From Peromyscus leucopus (Eukaryota; Chordata; Mammalia; Rodentia; Cricetidae): a DNA stretch of 64,000 nucleotides. The stretch spans positions 10,343,501-10,407,500 of the forward strand of contig NC_051069.1 in NCBI RefSeq assembly GCF_004664715.2, in the 5' to 3' direction. A program made the translations under genes and the position numbers. The notes beneath the pieces were generated by a model. That model did no database searches, had not been told where the DNA came from, and saw only the letters and a list, made by a program, of their open reading frames with translations. Positions 11,081 through 23,493 of this stretch are shown in pieces; within the stretch, counting starts at the first letter, position 1; each line of letters begins with the position of its first letter.

Positions 11081-11924
11081 CATAGGCAGCTTCTCCGGCA
11101 AGCTCTGGACTGGCACCTTCCTACCCCTCGCCCCTGTGTAAACACAGAGAGGCCCTGGAGTCACTCAGAACACACTTGCAAAGATTTGTGAGCTAGACCC
11201 TCAGCTGCCCTGGGGATACAGACAGGGTTAAACCAAAGTGTCATGTCTCTGTAGGGAGACCGGGCCACTCAGAAAAATGCAGGGATGCAGGGGTGCCGAG
11301 GAAGAGGATGCCAGGCAGAGCATAGAGAACAGTGAGAGAGATACCTGCTCAGACTTAGGGTGCCCTTAGGAGTGGGCTGGAAAGTTGGAGCAGTATCTGG
11401 AGGAAGCAGCCTGGCTCTGCCTTCAAGGATGCTCAGGTGAGGATGGGTGAGGGGCCAGGAGACATTCCAGATGGGGGGGGTGTGAGCAACAGTGTGGGAA
11501 GGTTACAAATTTAGTTCGCTGTGGGCCAGACAAGAGCTGGGAGCTACTGAGCAGGGAGGTTGAACCACGGCAGAGAGGCAAGGAGGAGCCATGGGACTCT
11601 GGATTCCGAGCCTTCCAGAGAGTTTAAGTGAAGTAAACCATGGCCCTGTTTGCACTTTTGGAGGGCCTGCCTTGACCTGTGTTGGCCTGGAGACAGAGAA
11701 TGAGCAGACGCTCCCAATGCCTGCCCTTTTCCTAAGGACAGCTCCGAGCAGGCTACTCCATGACACTGCCCTTGACACTTGCTCCATGACACTCCATGCC
11801 CTGTCCTTCATTCTAGACTTTAGAATGATAGATGTAGAGGAAGCTGGGTAAGGCCTGTCTCTTTCCAGGAAGACATAGCCAGAGCACAGTGACAAGGCCG
11901 TGTGGGACCTGGGGCTCCTGCCTG
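11081..11924. other. Intron sequence without gene
   Basis: An L2-like stretch is possible near 11190-11330 (ctgccctggggatacagaca). Otherwise unique. Overlapping ORFs on both strands at 11503-11895 show no known domain. Confidence 0.4.
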
Positions 11925-12010
11925 AATCCTGACCTCACTTCCTATGTGACCTTGGGTTGGTCCCTCCTGCCAAGACTCCGTTTCCTCAGCTGTCCAAGGA
12001 TGATATCACC
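11925..12010 (+). mobile_element. MIR SINE fragment
   Basis: Contains 'cctatgtgaccttgggttgg' then 'gtttcctcagctgtccaagg', the sense MIR core. Confidence 0.75.
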
Positions 12011-12525
12011 TGGTGCGGCTGGGTTCAGGAGTGACTTGAGCCCTGCCGCTGTCCCACTGTGATCCCTGCTTACCCTTCTTCTCCCCGAGTTCCCAGACCC
12101 CGAAACCTGCATCTCTTTCCGAGCACATTCTCCAACGTGCACACACTTCCTCTTTCCTCCTTCAGGGAGGACCGCAGGAACTTCAGGCAGAGAGGTGAGC
12201 TCATGTCCTGTCACCGACCTGCCCAGTAGCCTGAGAAAAGGTATTCATCTCTTGAGTTCTAGGTTTATTGCTGCATGATTGGAACCCTGGTGCCCAGGAC
12301 ACATGGGAAGAGGATCTTTCCAGCCAGGGCCTTGCCTAGCTGTGCCTGTCTGCCTTCATTCAGCAACAGAGCTCTTCTCTGATGGGATTTTTCCCACTTT
12401 CAGTGGTACTCAGTGTGAGGTCGTGCACAAGAACCTTCTAGATGGACAGTGATTGACATGAATGTACATGTGTATAAACATCCACCACTCCATCACTCTG
12501 CACCTAGGGGTTGTGCACCAGGGCA

Positions 12526-12556
<31 letters not shown>

Positions 12557-12560
12557 ATAT
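12526..12560 (+). repeat. (TA)n microsatellite
   Basis: An AT dinucleotide run broken once by TTT and ending in atcatat. It is a self-complementary, hairpin-prone stretch. Confidence 0.9.
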
Positions 12561-14069
12561 AAAATATGTAAAGGCGTAGCAGAAGAAGGATGCTCTCTGA
12601 CTCTCAGAAACCAACCCACTCTAAGGATGCGGCTTTGTGCTCCAGAAAGCCCAGATCTGGGGGATCAGGGAGGTAGGTCTGGGGTCTGCACTGGGACCTC
12701 AGGAATGCAGAACCCACAGTGGCTCCCTATTGCCACTGGTGGTGATTTCAGCCTCACCTAACCCCTGCCTCTGGGGGCTGGCTTGTGGATCTGCACCCTG
12801 GATGGTGCTTGATTCTCTGTTCTCCAGTGACCAGCTCGAAGGTATTCAGAGTTCTGCAACACAGTTCATTAGTTGGTCCTCCCTGTATCTTGGCATCTGA
12901 GGGATTTCAGGGAGGTGGCCTGGGTGGCAGTGTGCTTCCTAGAGATCCCTTCCAGACCTAGCAGTGGCCCTCAGACAGCCGGTGACACAGGAGCTGTCTC
13001 CAGGGACAATGTGATGAAGGGGATGCCATAGGAGTGGTTCCTGGGTGGTGGCAACCAAGAGCCACAAGGGGGAGAGGAGAGGGGCAAGGCAATGTAGGAT
13101 GATGATCAAGTAAGGTGACAGCGGCACTTCTGAGCTGATGGACAGAGAGAAAATGCAAACAAACAAGCAAAGAGGTCTTTCCAGAAGTCTATTGGAAAGG
13201 GAAGGCCTGGTCTGAGTAAGGGGGGAGCTACAAAGGAGGATCTCGGCTTCCAGAGAGTGTGGAGCAGACAGCCCTGAGCTTGGGAGGCAGGGTGGGGCTG
13301 GATGGGAGCACAGGAAACAACCATCTGCAAATCAGAACTCCATTGGCTGCAGGGGCCACCGAATATTCCAGATCCAAGAATAATGTGCCCCCCCCCAAAA
13401 AAAAGTTGGGATAAATAAACAAAAGGGACTGGTGCAGGGCACCCTCGGAGAGTATGAGTTTCCTCATAGTTCAGGGTTCGATTCTCCTGTGGGTGGTACC
13501 TTTCTGTGGGGGATCCTAGCGTCCCTGCAGTGGTGACTGAAGTGTCCCCAAGAACAGCAGACACAGAGCAGACCTCCTGGCGGGCGGTGGGGAGGGATGC
13601 TTCTGACAAGGACTGAACTCTGGATTCCAGCTCTCTGCAGGTTACATCCCCATGAGCAGCCTCAGCAGGAAGGGCCTTGATTTCCTGCCATCCCCTGTCC
13701 CCCGCTACCCTGGGGGCTCTGGAGTGCTGGGGGTGGGGAGCTCTGCGTGGGAGAGACGCCCTGTTTCTGAGCTAGCAGCAGTAGATCAAAAGCAGGTCTG
13801 TTTGTTTGTGTTGCCTGAAATGTTTACAGGAAGATGAGAAAGTAGTTATGTTTATTGAACATATCCTCCAGGGCAGAAGCCACGGGGAAAGGCGGCTTCC
13901 GGTGTCTCAGTGAGCAGTAGAGGGATTGGTCTGGGTTTTAAGCCTGGCAGAGCCTGAGCTTTTGGAGGAAGGAGGAGTGAGAATTCTGAGGAGGAGTGAG
14001 AATTCTGAAGAGGCCTCTCATCCTTCCAGACTCCATCCAGGCTTCAGAAAGCCTTTCCTGCTAACTTCA
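12561..14069. other. Intron sequence without gene
   Basis: Unique sequence. A 19-bp unit (ggaggagtgagaattctga) is repeated in tandem twice near 13969-14006. A 167-codon ORF on the minus strand (13106-13609) has no recognisable domain. Confidence 0.4.
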
Positions 14070-14230
14070 GACAGTAACTGAAACCTTAGCCTGCCTCTGT
14101 TCCGAGCTCTACCTCTACTATGCTGAGCGACCATGGGCAACTGATTTAACCTCTCGGGGCCTTTATTTCCAATTTTGAAAGGAAGGAGTTAACAATTCAG
14201 TCCTGTCTGCTCCTTGAGAGTGTTCGGAGG
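14070..14230 (+). mobile_element. MIR SINE
   Basis: Contains 'gaccatgggcaactgattta', 'acctctcggggcctttattt' and a downstream remnant. This is the sense MIR core with typical order. Confidence 0.7.
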
Positions 14231-14834
14231 GTCAGAAGGATTCTGGCGTGGCCAGGCACATGGAAGAATTGTTGTACTGTGCCAAGGTACCACTATGCAA
14301 GATTTAAAGCCAAAGAAATGGCTGAATGGGAAGTCCATAGCCCAGGTGAGCCTATGGGGTCAGGACAGGGTGTGTCCCCTTGACACAGGCACTGCCCTGC
14401 CTCAGCAGCTGGGACAAAAGGCCCCTTCTTCCTTTAGCTAGGCCTGCATGTCCCTTGTCCCTGAGAATGCCGGCAGGATTTCCTCCCAGGAAGGGGATTC
14501 GTTGTCCGTTGTCCGGTTTACATCCCCTGGAGAGTTGCGGGCACCAAGGAGCAAGGGAGCAAGTCCTCCCGACAGTACATGGGCTTCAGACGTGAGAGCC
14601 TGGGGTCCCATGCCAGCCTGTGTAGCAGAAGTCAGCTCAACGGTCACTCATGAGAGGGACCCAGAGCTGCCTCTGTTCGCCCTAGGGCGCTGTATCAGGT
14701 GTCTCTGGGACCCTCCTGGGCTGAAGTTCCATTCTCAGCCTCATGACCAGCCTGCTGCCCCTGGTCCCAGGGTGGATTTGGGGCCTGGTATAGTTAATCA
14801 CAGTTAGTTTCCTCAGAGCAATCAAGGCTATCCA
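14231..14834. other. Intron sequence without gene
   Basis: Unique sequence with short overlapping ORFs only. Nothing recognised. Confidence 0.4.
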
Positions 14835-15420
14835 CAAACCTTCACCCACTGAGCACTTGCTGTAGGCCGGCCATTGCTCCGCCTCGGAGGACACGGAGGA
14901 GACAGACTTGCCCAGCTTTGAAGGAAGCAGAACTCTGTTTGGGAAGCGAGCAGGCAGACACACTTGAGGAGGTGTGTGAATGAGGACTGAGCAGGAATCC
15001 TGAGGACTGAGGGGACCCACAGAGCTGCTCAGGCTCTGGGACAGGGGAGGCACGTGCTTGAACGTGAATATGAGTGAGGAGCCCTGGTGGCTGGGAAGGT
15101 GGAAGGCTGGTGGCTGGGGGGAGGGGGGGTAGTGGAGGCCTGTCCAGCTGTGCATCATCCCACGGTAGGAAAGGGGAACGATGTGATCAAGCAGTCCAGT
15201 GGAGTCCGCAGCATTCCTCACTAAGGGCGTGTTGGGCCAGCGAATGTTCTAGAAAGTGGGACACATCCACACGGTGATCAAAACAGAAAAGGTCCCTGCC
15301 CTCAAGGACCGCCTCAGGAGGGCGGGGAGGCTGTGCAGAGCACAAATAAACATCCCATCCATTGGAAGTAAATGACATTAACGCAGCCAGCCAGGCAAGG
15401 GCCGGAATGACGGAGCAGCC
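14835..15420 (+). mobile_element. Possible L2-age repeat remnants
   Basis: Phrases such as 'actgagcacttgctgtaggc' (near 14848) and 'aaaggtccctgccctcaagg' (near 15289), followed by 'gagcacaaataaacatccca', resemble old L2-type sequence. Divergence is high and boundaries are guessed. Confidence 0.35.
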
Positions 15421-16339
15421 ATCTGAGTGGAGTGGAGAGAAGGGTGGAGCACGGGAAATCTGAAGACTCTCCTGCTGAGAGCGGCCAGCTGGAAGGCTGG
15501 GGAGAACCTGCCTGCCACAGACCACAGACGGAACTCAGCCCCTGGGGGCAGTACCAGAAGCACGGGTCAGAAGGGGGGCTGAGGAGGAAGCGCTCTCTGC
15601 CTCTGGCTCCTGACTGACTGAGAGCTGTGGGGAGGACTGGTGGGTGGGAGATAAGGTTGGAGACAGCGGTGGTTAGCCAGCAGCCATGATGAACTATGAG
15701 GGTCCAAGCCAGGGCACGGGTGTGGAAAGAGATGCAATCAGAGATGCCCGAATGTTGGTGCCTGAGTGGGACTAAGAACGCTACCAAGTGACATGCAGGG
15801 TATCCCCAAACATTTGGGGATCCTGGCATCACTTGCCCAGACCTGCTGACCTGTGGCCCATGGATCCAGTCAGTAGCTTCACCTGTTACCTCTCCTCTCC
15901 TCTCCCGAGGATTCTTCAAACTGGGCCATGTGTTCCTGCTGGGCCAGTTGAGCTCAGGCTGGCTCAGGACATCCTCAGGCTTACCTTCCCTTGTCTCCCG
16001 GCCTCTGCTCATTAGTGTTTTTGAGCAGAAGCAGCTCACTCTCTTCTCTGTCTTCCTTCCCTGTGGGGAATTGGAGCTCTGGTTGGTTCAAATTGAGTAA
16101 AGCAGAGAGCAATTAAGTCAGAGTTCTTGGTCAAGGAGACGAGACAGGAAGAAAGAGTTCACTGCCTGCCAGGCCTCTGGGCACAGCTTTTCTGGGCTGG
16201 CCTGGTTTGGGGACCCAGGTGGTAGAGCTGCTGTGAGATTTAAATCTGTCAGGAGAGCCGGGAGTGGAACGAGAAGCACAGGTTTCCTCCTTTTCTCTCC
16301 CGCCCTAGCCTATGTGGAGCCCTCCACCTGGGTCTCCTA
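15421..16339. other. Intron sequence without gene
   Basis: Includes most of the longest ORF of the window (15314-16039, minus, 241 codons). It has no recognisable domain, no splice context and opposing ORFs, so it is not called as a gene. Confidence 0.45.
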
Positions 16340-16460
16340 GCATCCTGCCCACAGCCTGTGAACACTGCCTGTCTTGTGGGGGCCACACTGAGGCTCAGAG
16401 AGGCTTGGTAACATAGTCAATGTCACATAGCAGGCTGAAATGGCTCCGGATCCTATCACA
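16340..16460 (-). mobile_element. MIR SINE fragment
   Basis: Contains 'ctgaggctcagagaggcttg' then 'caatgtcacatagcaggctg', a clear antisense MIR core. Confidence 0.75.
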
Positions 16461-17551
16461 TGTCTTATGACGCTTGCCTCCTCGCTCAGAAGCACTGCCT
16501 GTAGCCAATAATGTCTCCTGGTTGCTGCTCCCCTCCCATCGCAGAAGGAAAGAAAAGGAAAAGCCCTACCAAACAAACCATTCTGTTGCCATGGAGTTCA
16601 GCAGTGTCACCAGAGGGACTGTGGTAAACCAGGGCAGAGAGAAGAGGGCCCGAGCCAAACTCCAGCTTTGGTTCTGTCCCCATCCATCCCTGTTCCCCAT
16701 TCCCCGTCGGCACAGTGTGACCCACGGCTCTTGGTGGCTCAGAGGCAGCTGGCCAGTGTCAGAGCCGTTGTGGTAGGCCATGTACCAGGCACAAACTTGC
16801 CAGCTGGGAGCCGTGAGAGCTGGAGGTCTGCAGGCTTGGCATACCACCCTACCCCTCTGATACTGTATGGCCCAGAGGCGATGCTCTGGAAAGTTCCACC
16901 TTCCAGCAGCCCACAGGTTAGTGGTGGAGTTAGTTGGTAAGAGGTAGGCACCTGGGGAACAAACAGATCTGTGTGGAGATGAGCAAGGCCCAAGAGGCAC
17001 TTCTGCAGAAGGAAGTATGTTCCAATGAGGGTTGCTGGAACCTGAGAGATTTTCTTTGAGAGGAGCTGGTGGGGGCTGAAGTCAGGGGTAGCCATGCTGT
17101 GGGTGCACCAGAGAGGGCCTGGCTGGATGAGAGGAACAGGAAGTAGAGAAGGGACCTTCCACCAGCATTCTTCCCAACCACTCACCTGGACATTGAATAC
17201 CTTCCTTCTCTGGCCAGGCACACCTCCGTAACTGCTGTTTAGATTGCCTGCTGCTCCTGCTGGCCTCAGACTCCGTCCGTCTGTCCGACCATCTCTGCTT
17301 CCTTTCTACTGGAGATGCCTCCTGATGTCATCTTTTATGATCCGGTCAAAAGGCTGCTCCACAGAGTCTTCTGATTGCTTCTTCTCTGAGCCCTGGCCTT
17401 AGGTCACTGCCAGGGTGAGATAGCTGTATTGGAATGTGTCTCACCTTTACCGCCATAGAGTGAGCTCTGAGGCCGGCGGCGGGGGCAGGGAGTAAGGGAT
17501 TCCACAGGGGGTGCTCCCTCTTTGCCTGGTGCTGTACATGTTCAATTAGAG
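16461..17551. other. Intron sequence without gene
   Basis: Unique sequence. ORFs of 140-160 codons on the minus strand (16566-17221) overlap one another and show no domain. Nothing else recognised. Confidence 0.4.
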
Positions 17552-17780
17552 CAGTGGTTCTCAACCTTCCTAACGCTGTGACCCTTTAATACAGTTCCTC
17601 AGGTTGTGATGACCCTCAGCCATAAGATTATTTTTGTTGCTACTTCATAACTGTAATTGTGCTACTGTTATGAATCATAATGTAAATATCTGATATGCAG
17701 GATATCTTATATGTAACCCCTGTGAAAGGGTTGTATGACACCCCCCCAAGGGGTCACCACCCACCGGTTGAGAACCACTG
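17552..17780 (+). mobile_element. URR1-like hAT MITE, complete
   Basis: A 229-bp element bounded by perfect 15-bp terminal inverted repeats: cagtggttctcaacc at the left and ggttgagaaccactg at the right. The interior matches my memory of the rodent URR1 family (Charlie-type hAT, non-autonomous). The flanking 8-mers aattagag and ttctagag are a diverged target duplication, matching at 5 of 8 positions and sharing TAGAG. No transposase is encoded. Confidence 0.9.
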
Positions 17781-18414
17781 TTCTAGAGGGTACAGAATAC
17801 AGCCTCTACCCAGGAAGGGAAGTATCTCGAATAAATAGGGGCCTTATTCTTCTTGCCCAGACTGAGGCAGGGCTGCCCTGGAACAGTTCTGAACGAGAAG
17901 TGCTCCTCAGGGCAGCTTAGTTCTCCAGTCCTAGAGAGGCAGGCCCTGGTGACCCCGTGACAACAGTGTGCCCTCTTAGGCTCAGGCCTCCCCTGGGAGA
18001 TTGCCATATGCCTCCCGGACATCCGGGTCTCATTATGCCACAACTCAAAAATCCATCTTGTCTAATTGTGCTCCAGGCCTGAGTGAATTCAGAGACTATT
18101 AGCCAGGCTCTGGGGGGCCCCGGGTGTCCATGGCAACAGAGGATGCGTCCTAATGAACTACGTCCTTGGAGACTGGCTGGGGGTGGGGGTCCCTTGCCTG
18201 TCTCTTTGTGTGAACTGCTTTTGCTGCCTCTGCTTCTGAGATAGGCCCCCTTGAGAAGGGACCCGGTGCTGGGTAGAGGACACCGAGACGAACTGCGAGT
18301 GGCCTATGGTATGTCCTTGTACTTGCACGCAAGGAAGAATCTTCTAGCTGATCTCACGGCTGCTGCCAAAGATTTCTTCAAACTACAAACAGCCCTTCAT
18401 CTAAAGTGAACGGT

Positions 18415-18590
18415 ACACGTGCATATGCAGACACACAACACACATGCATACGTGTATGCATGCATACATACACATATCTGCACATATATGTAATGCACTC
18501 GCCCACATACACATGTGCATGCATCCATATGCCTGCCTGCACACACGTGCATTTGTCCATAGGCACACACACACACACACACACACAACA
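18415..18590 (+). repeat. CA-rich cryptic repeat with (CA)n
   Basis: An imperfect CA/TG/CATA-rich stretch (acacaca, tgcatgcata, cacatacaca) ending in a pure (CA)12 at 18564-18588. Alternating purine-pyrimidine dominates. Confidence 0.85.
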
Positions 18591-18592
18591 CT

Positions 18593-20098
18593 CCAAATTC
18601 TAAGAGCGTAAGGACTGCTTTTTCTGCAGTTTCTTTCCTGACACCAGTGAGTGACATTCCTTGGCTCTTGGGCACCTCCTCCAGGCAGCCCCCTTGGAGT
18701 GACTGTCCTTTCTACTTCTAGGATGATACTTGGCTAACTCACGCCCCAGGGTCCTCTTGCAGCCCGGTCCCAGGCCTGCACCTCACAAAGGACACACTAC
18801 TTCTTTGCCATGGGGTGACAGCTCCTACGGTGGGTCTCTCTCCCCCCAGGGCTCATTCAGCTGGTGAAAGGGATCGTCCGTATCCCCTTTCTCCTAAGCC
18901 TGGAAGCGTGGCTGTTGATATGGTTCCTGGGGACGCTACAGGCTCTGCTGCCTCCCATGGCAGCCATGAAAGCCTCCAGAGGAAGAGGGTGACCCTAAAA
19001 TCAGGACTCTGGAGAAGGAGGGGAGATTAAAGGAAGCCCCAATGACCTCCAGCTTGCAGCGCTCCCAGGCCCATAGCCCTTGAGCTCCCCAGCCTGGTGC
19101 CGCAGGATGTTTGGCAGAGATGCAGATCCAGCAATTTCTCCACGCTGCCACCACCACCCCCCCCCGCCCCGGCCCCCAGTGCCCTGCTGATTGTGGGTTT
19201 CTAGAAAGAGAGGGAGAGGAATGAGGAGGGAGGAAGCTGGCTGGCTGATTTTTAATTAAAAGGGACTGGACACCTCCCAGCTACCCTTTGGGGCAGTGGC
19301 ATTCCTGGGGCATGTGTCTGCACCAAGAGGAACAAGGTGGTGAGCGGTGTGGGGGTGGCTAGCCAGCAGAGCAGTCAGAAAATCTATGCGGAGAACAGAG
19401 GCTTCTGCGGATCCGCACCCCCACCCCCACCCCTAGGGCCCGAGCACGCCTAGCATCCACGCTGCACCTGCGCTGAGTCTGCATCAGCCCTGGCTGCATC
19501 CAAGGTGATGCTGTTGCCCTGACGTCGTTGGGGCTGTGGGCAAGTGAGTGGGCATGTGGTGGTGGGGCTCACAGATTGGGGACCTGTCTGTCCTGGACCC
19601 CATCCCTCCAGTATCCCCTGAACGTTGCCTTTTGTAAGTCTCTGGAATTAAAACATAAATGTGGTGGCCAGCAAGGTCACAGTCAAGGGCAGTGTGGGAG
19701 TGAGGCTGCTGGGGCAACCAGGCCACTGCCAGACACTGCAATGAGGAATGCGGGGAAGAAGGGGAGGCAGACAGGGCAGGGCAGGGGCAGTGGAGGAGAG
19801 GACATTAGCTTCCGGTGGTGACACTGATGGAAATCTTTCGGAAGAGAAAGACTGGTGACCAGTTGACGAGAGGCACAGGAGACAGCCCGGTGTGCAAAGG
19901 CCCTGGGGCACGAGGGCTCTGAAGCATGCGGAAAAGCTGAGTACAGCCAGCGCCTTGCTGTGTTTTGTCGGGGCTCAGGCCTGGAGGACCCTCATAATCC
20001 CATTTGTAAGGACCATGCACTTGACCCCAGGGACGGGGACTGGGGAACAGCTTAGTTGTCCTATGCAGGGAGCCATGCCAGATTTGGGGGTTTGCTTT
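18593..20098. other. Intron sequence without gene
   Basis: Includes C-rich runs near 19156 and 19418 (CCCCCA repeats) and the AT-rich motif ttaattaaaagg near 19251. Otherwise unique, with no gene signature. Confidence 0.4.
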
Positions 20099-20238
20099 CG
20101 TTTTGTTTTTCTAAGACAGAGTCTTACTAACATAGCTCAACTCAGAATGCTGGATGCTGGAAACTGTGCAAACGCCCCTCTGCTACTCAGCCTCACCTAC
20201 CAGGTGATAGGACTACAGGTGTGTGCGCCATGCCTGAC
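20099..20238 (-). mobile_element. B4/B1-type SINE fragment
   Basis: Antisense wording 'ttctaagacagagtcttact' to 'aggactacaggtgtgtgcgc'. It has only the 7SL-like half and is diverged. Confidence 0.6.
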
Positions 20239-20302
20239 TCTGGATTCGGGTTTCAAAAGATCCTCCCTAAACTGTAAATATTTTCATGAAAACACAGAAT
20301 CA

Positions 20303-20442
20303 ACCTGACATGGTGCCGCAGGTCTGTAATCCCAGCACTTGGGGGGTCTGAGGCAGGAAGGTCTTGAGTTCTAGGCCAGCCTGAGCTGTGTAATGAAACT
20401 CTGAAAAACAAAACAAAACAAGCAAACAAAACAAAACAAAAC
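20303..20442 (+). mobile_element. B1 SINE
   Basis: Contains 'ggtctgtaatcccagcactt', 'ctaggccagcctgagctgtg' and a CAAAA-type tail to 20442. Sense orientation. Confidence 0.85.
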
Positions 20443-20923
20443 ATCATGTCTAAGCCTTCTTGTCTACTCAGTGCTGTGGAGGGAAGGGAGGGTGCTGTGT
20501 TCCCAGGGGTACAGGTGTCCCAGAGCTCAGATCAGCTTGGCTGGTGGGAGCCTCTTTGACTCTACCTGCTGTACAGTCTCCCCTTCTCTCCCGGCTCCCT
20601 CGAGGTAGGCATGGTAGGTGACAGGCAGGTAGGGGGCTCCAGGACTGAACGAAGCCCACACCATAGGTCCCCTGTGATAAAACACCAAGACACACTGCCT
20701 GTCTGTTTCCTAGTGGCCACATTCCACAGAAGCATGCCTATGTCTCAGGCTCTGGGGACCATGTGTACTGAGTGTCACCAGCACACACGAAGTGTGCCTC
20801 ATCTTGACACCTGTGTCCTCTTATCTTCTGGGTGACTTGCAATCCTTTGTCCAGAAACAGTGGCCACCTTGAATCTACAACTCTGCCTGCCCCCACTCCA
20901 AGCAAGAAAGTGTCTGAAAGCGC
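20443..20923. other. Intron sequence without gene
   Basis: Unique sequence, no repeat family recognised. Confidence 0.4.
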
Positions 20924-20933
20924 TGTGTGTGTG

Positions 20934-20969
<36 letters not shown>

Positions 20970-20980
20970 TGTGTGTGTGT
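20924..20980 (+). repeat. (GT)n microsatellite with two GTTT interruptions
   Basis: GT units interrupted by GTTT at two places about 20 bases apart, giving a small higher-order period. Confidence 0.95.
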
Positions 20981-21249
20981 TGGGGGGCTCTGAGAGGTCA
21001 GGGAGTGTCTGAGGTGGGCAGGCTTGGGCGAGCACAGTGCAGGGCTGAGAGAGAAGGTGTTCACTAGGCAGCCGCTGGGCTGAAGGTCTGACCAAATGAG
21101 TGGATGAAGTGAAGGAGTCAACGGGAAGCATGAACGGGTGAGTGAAAGTGACTTGAAACCTCCACATCACCACGATCTAGCGAGAAAGAAAGGCGTACTT
21201 ATGGACAGCCCTGACGTGAGGCCCCACGGTAGGGCAGCCCTTAAAAAAT

Positions 21250-21595
21250 AATGTGTGTGTGTTCATGTGTGAATGGGTGTGGGGGGAGGCGGCGTGCATG
21301 CACCTGTGCGTGCATTCATGTGGAGGCCAGAGGACGATCTCAGGTGTCGTCCTTGGGAACACAGCCAGCCTCCTTTGAGACAGAATCTCTCATTGCCCTG
21401 GGGCTCACCAGTTAGGTAAGGCTGGCGGCTGTCCAGTAAGCTCCAGGGGGATCCAGCTGTCTCCACCTCCCTCCTGCTGGGATTATAAACTCCTGTACTC
21501 ATGCCTGGCATTTTTATGTGCGTTCTGGAGATTTAACTAAGGTTCTGGTGCTTGCAAGGCAAGCACTCTGCTGACTGAGTCGTTCTCACAGCCTG
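21250..21595 (-). mobile_element. B2-type composite SINE
   Basis: Minus strand: tRNA-like head (from 'tgactgagtcgttctcacag'), a B1-like middle ('tgctgggattataaactcct' in plus reading), and a short GT/CA-rich tail at the left. Its architecture is the same as the copies at 7053 and 41164. Confidence 0.7.
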
Positions 21596-21699
21596 TGTCA
21601 CAGTGCGAGGTCACGTGACAATGTCCGGACATGTAGGTTTGTAGGAGACAGAGTTAGGGTACTGCTGACCAAATGGGACAGAATGAGTTGGTCGGTGTG

Positions 21700-22090
21700 C
21701 TCCTCAGCTCATATATTGAAGGTCTACACCCCGTTGCATTTGGAGATGATGCATTTGATGAGGTCATTAGGGTTGAACGATGGAGGAGGAGGGGAGCTAA
21801 CCCACGGGGCCTGGTGTCCTCCCACACAGAACTAATCAGGCCCAACCCTGCTTAGCTTCAAATGAAATTGAGAGCATTCAAGAAGTTAAGGCCTCAAGTG
21901 GGACTGGTGTCCTAAGTGGGGTGCAGGGGTCACAGAAGAGAGGAAAGGTCACGTGAGGATGTAATAAGAAAGTGAGAGTCTGTGAGTCAGGAAGAGAGGC
22001 TTCACCAGAAACCAGCCTTCCTGGGCCTTGTTCTTGGGTTCTGGCTTCCAGAATTCTGGGAAAAGAATTCTTAGAATTAAGGCATCCCGC
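21700..22090 (+). mobile_element. Possible old MaLR-type LTR remnant
   Basis: 'ctcatatattgaaggtctac', 'atttggagatgatgcatttg' and 'gatgaggtcattagggttga' resemble the 5' half of mammalian MaLR-like LTRs. A later 'gactggtgtcctaagtgggg' fits the same order. Strongly diverged. Confidence 0.35.
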
Positions 22091-22224
22091 CTGTGGTATT
22101 CTGTGGCACAGCTGCTGTAGACTGAGATGTGAGGATGCTAGCCTGGGGTGAGAGGTCGAGATAGACAGGATAAGGGCAGAGCAGGCCTGCTGTACCAGAA
22201 TTCAGTGTAGCTGGTCTCATTCAA

Positions 22225-22345
22225 GATTCAGAGCCAGGCTGTAGGGTGGGAGGTCCAGGTTCCAATCCTTCTCTACCCTCCTGCTCTGAGGTTCTGGACA
22301 AGCTTTGAACCCCCAGTTTCCTCACCAGGAAGCCTCTCCACAGAT
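22225..22345 (+). mobile_element. MIR SINE fragment
   Basis: Contains 'aggttccaatccttctctac', 'ctgaggttctggacaagctt' and 'cccagtttcctcaccaggaa', a sense MIR core. Confidence 0.65.
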
Positions 22346-22939
22346 AGAGGTGCGGTTAAGTGTTCAGTGTGTGTTCCGTGTGCAAAGCCCCGGACACAGA
22401 ATGTGAGCGACACTCTGCAGACCGGAGCCGTCCCTTGTCACCCTTACTATGTCTGCCCGAGGTTGTCACTGCACAGCGGTCCCAGCATCGCCAGAATGTC
22501 TTGTTATCTCTCGTCAGCACTAGCCTCTAAGGTTAGGAAACAGGCTTGGCTCTTCACGGCCTGCCTAGCATCTCCCCACTGTGAATGGACCAAGCTTGTG
22601 TCTGAGTGTGTCTGCATCATGCCCAAGGACAGGAACCCAGCTGGTGAAGGCAAAGATGCCTGCTTAGAAGATATCCCTGATGGAGCCTTGCTGGTCCTCC
22701 GTTGGATTTCACATCGTTAAAGGAAGGAGATGTGGTGTCCACGTGACTGTGCATTCCCAGGGACACTCTGTGTGTAAGCTGTGATTAAAATCAACCTTCT
22801 CACTTCCTGGTGAATTCAGCCCCAAATTTCAACCTAGCATTCCAACACCGGAAATCCCTACCTTCTGAGAATACAAGGAGAGAAAGGAGGGTCCAGCACT
22901 TTTATTCTGTCTGGCTACTGCTGTTCCGACTGCCATTCC
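22346..22939. other. Intron sequence without gene
   Basis: Contains a 117-codon ORF (22367-22720, +) without recognisable domains. No repeat family recognised. Confidence 0.4.
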
Positions 22940-23372
22940 ACGCCACGCATATATTATCTCGATAGTCAGGAGAATATTATGCAACTTTAAAGATGTTTCT
23001 CAAAAGAAAGAAAAAGTCCAAAGTCTCAGCTGCCTAGCGTCATCCTGGATCCTGGGGCAACGTGGTCCAAAACTGTATAAACCATTATCAAAGATGCACA
23101 AAGTAAAGAGGTGTCTGCCTTTTGGAGAACAATTTGGCAACATGTATCACAAGCCATAAAAATGTCCACATCCTGTGACCTAGTAATCCCGCTTCTGGGA
23201 ACGTGTCCAAAGGAAGTAATCCAGCCCAGAGAAAGGCTCCGAGCATCGAGATGCTCATCACAGCACAATTTACACAGCCCCACAGGGGAAGCAGGAAGGC
23301 CTGACAATAGGAGGCTGGCTAAGCGCATTAAGGAGCACACATCCATGGAGCATTCTGCAGCTGTTAAAAACT
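22940..23372 (+). mobile_element. Old L1 3' ORF2/3' end remnant
   Basis: From about 23115 the sequence follows the conserved L1 3' region in order: 'tttggagaacaatttggcaa', 'gtgacctagtaatcccgctt', 'ctgggaacgtgtccaaagga', then 'atggagcattctgcagctgt'. A shorter piece at 22950-22990 repeats the last motif. It is full of substitutions and stops, so it is an ancient L1M-age copy with no coding capacity. Confidence 0.75.
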
Positions 23373-23382
23373 ACAGTACCAA

Positions 23383-23451
23383 GGGCTAGGGAGGTGGCTA
23401 AGTTGGTAAAGTGTGCCACACAAGCACCAGGGCCTGAATTCCTATCCTGAG

Positions 23452-23493
<42 letters not shown>

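Noticed and set aside
15314..16039. Longest ORF of the window, 241 codons on the minus strand
   Set aside because: No recognisable domain, Ser/Pro/Leu/Trp-rich composition of random GC-rich translation, overlapping ORFs on both strands and L2-age repeat wording beneath part of it.
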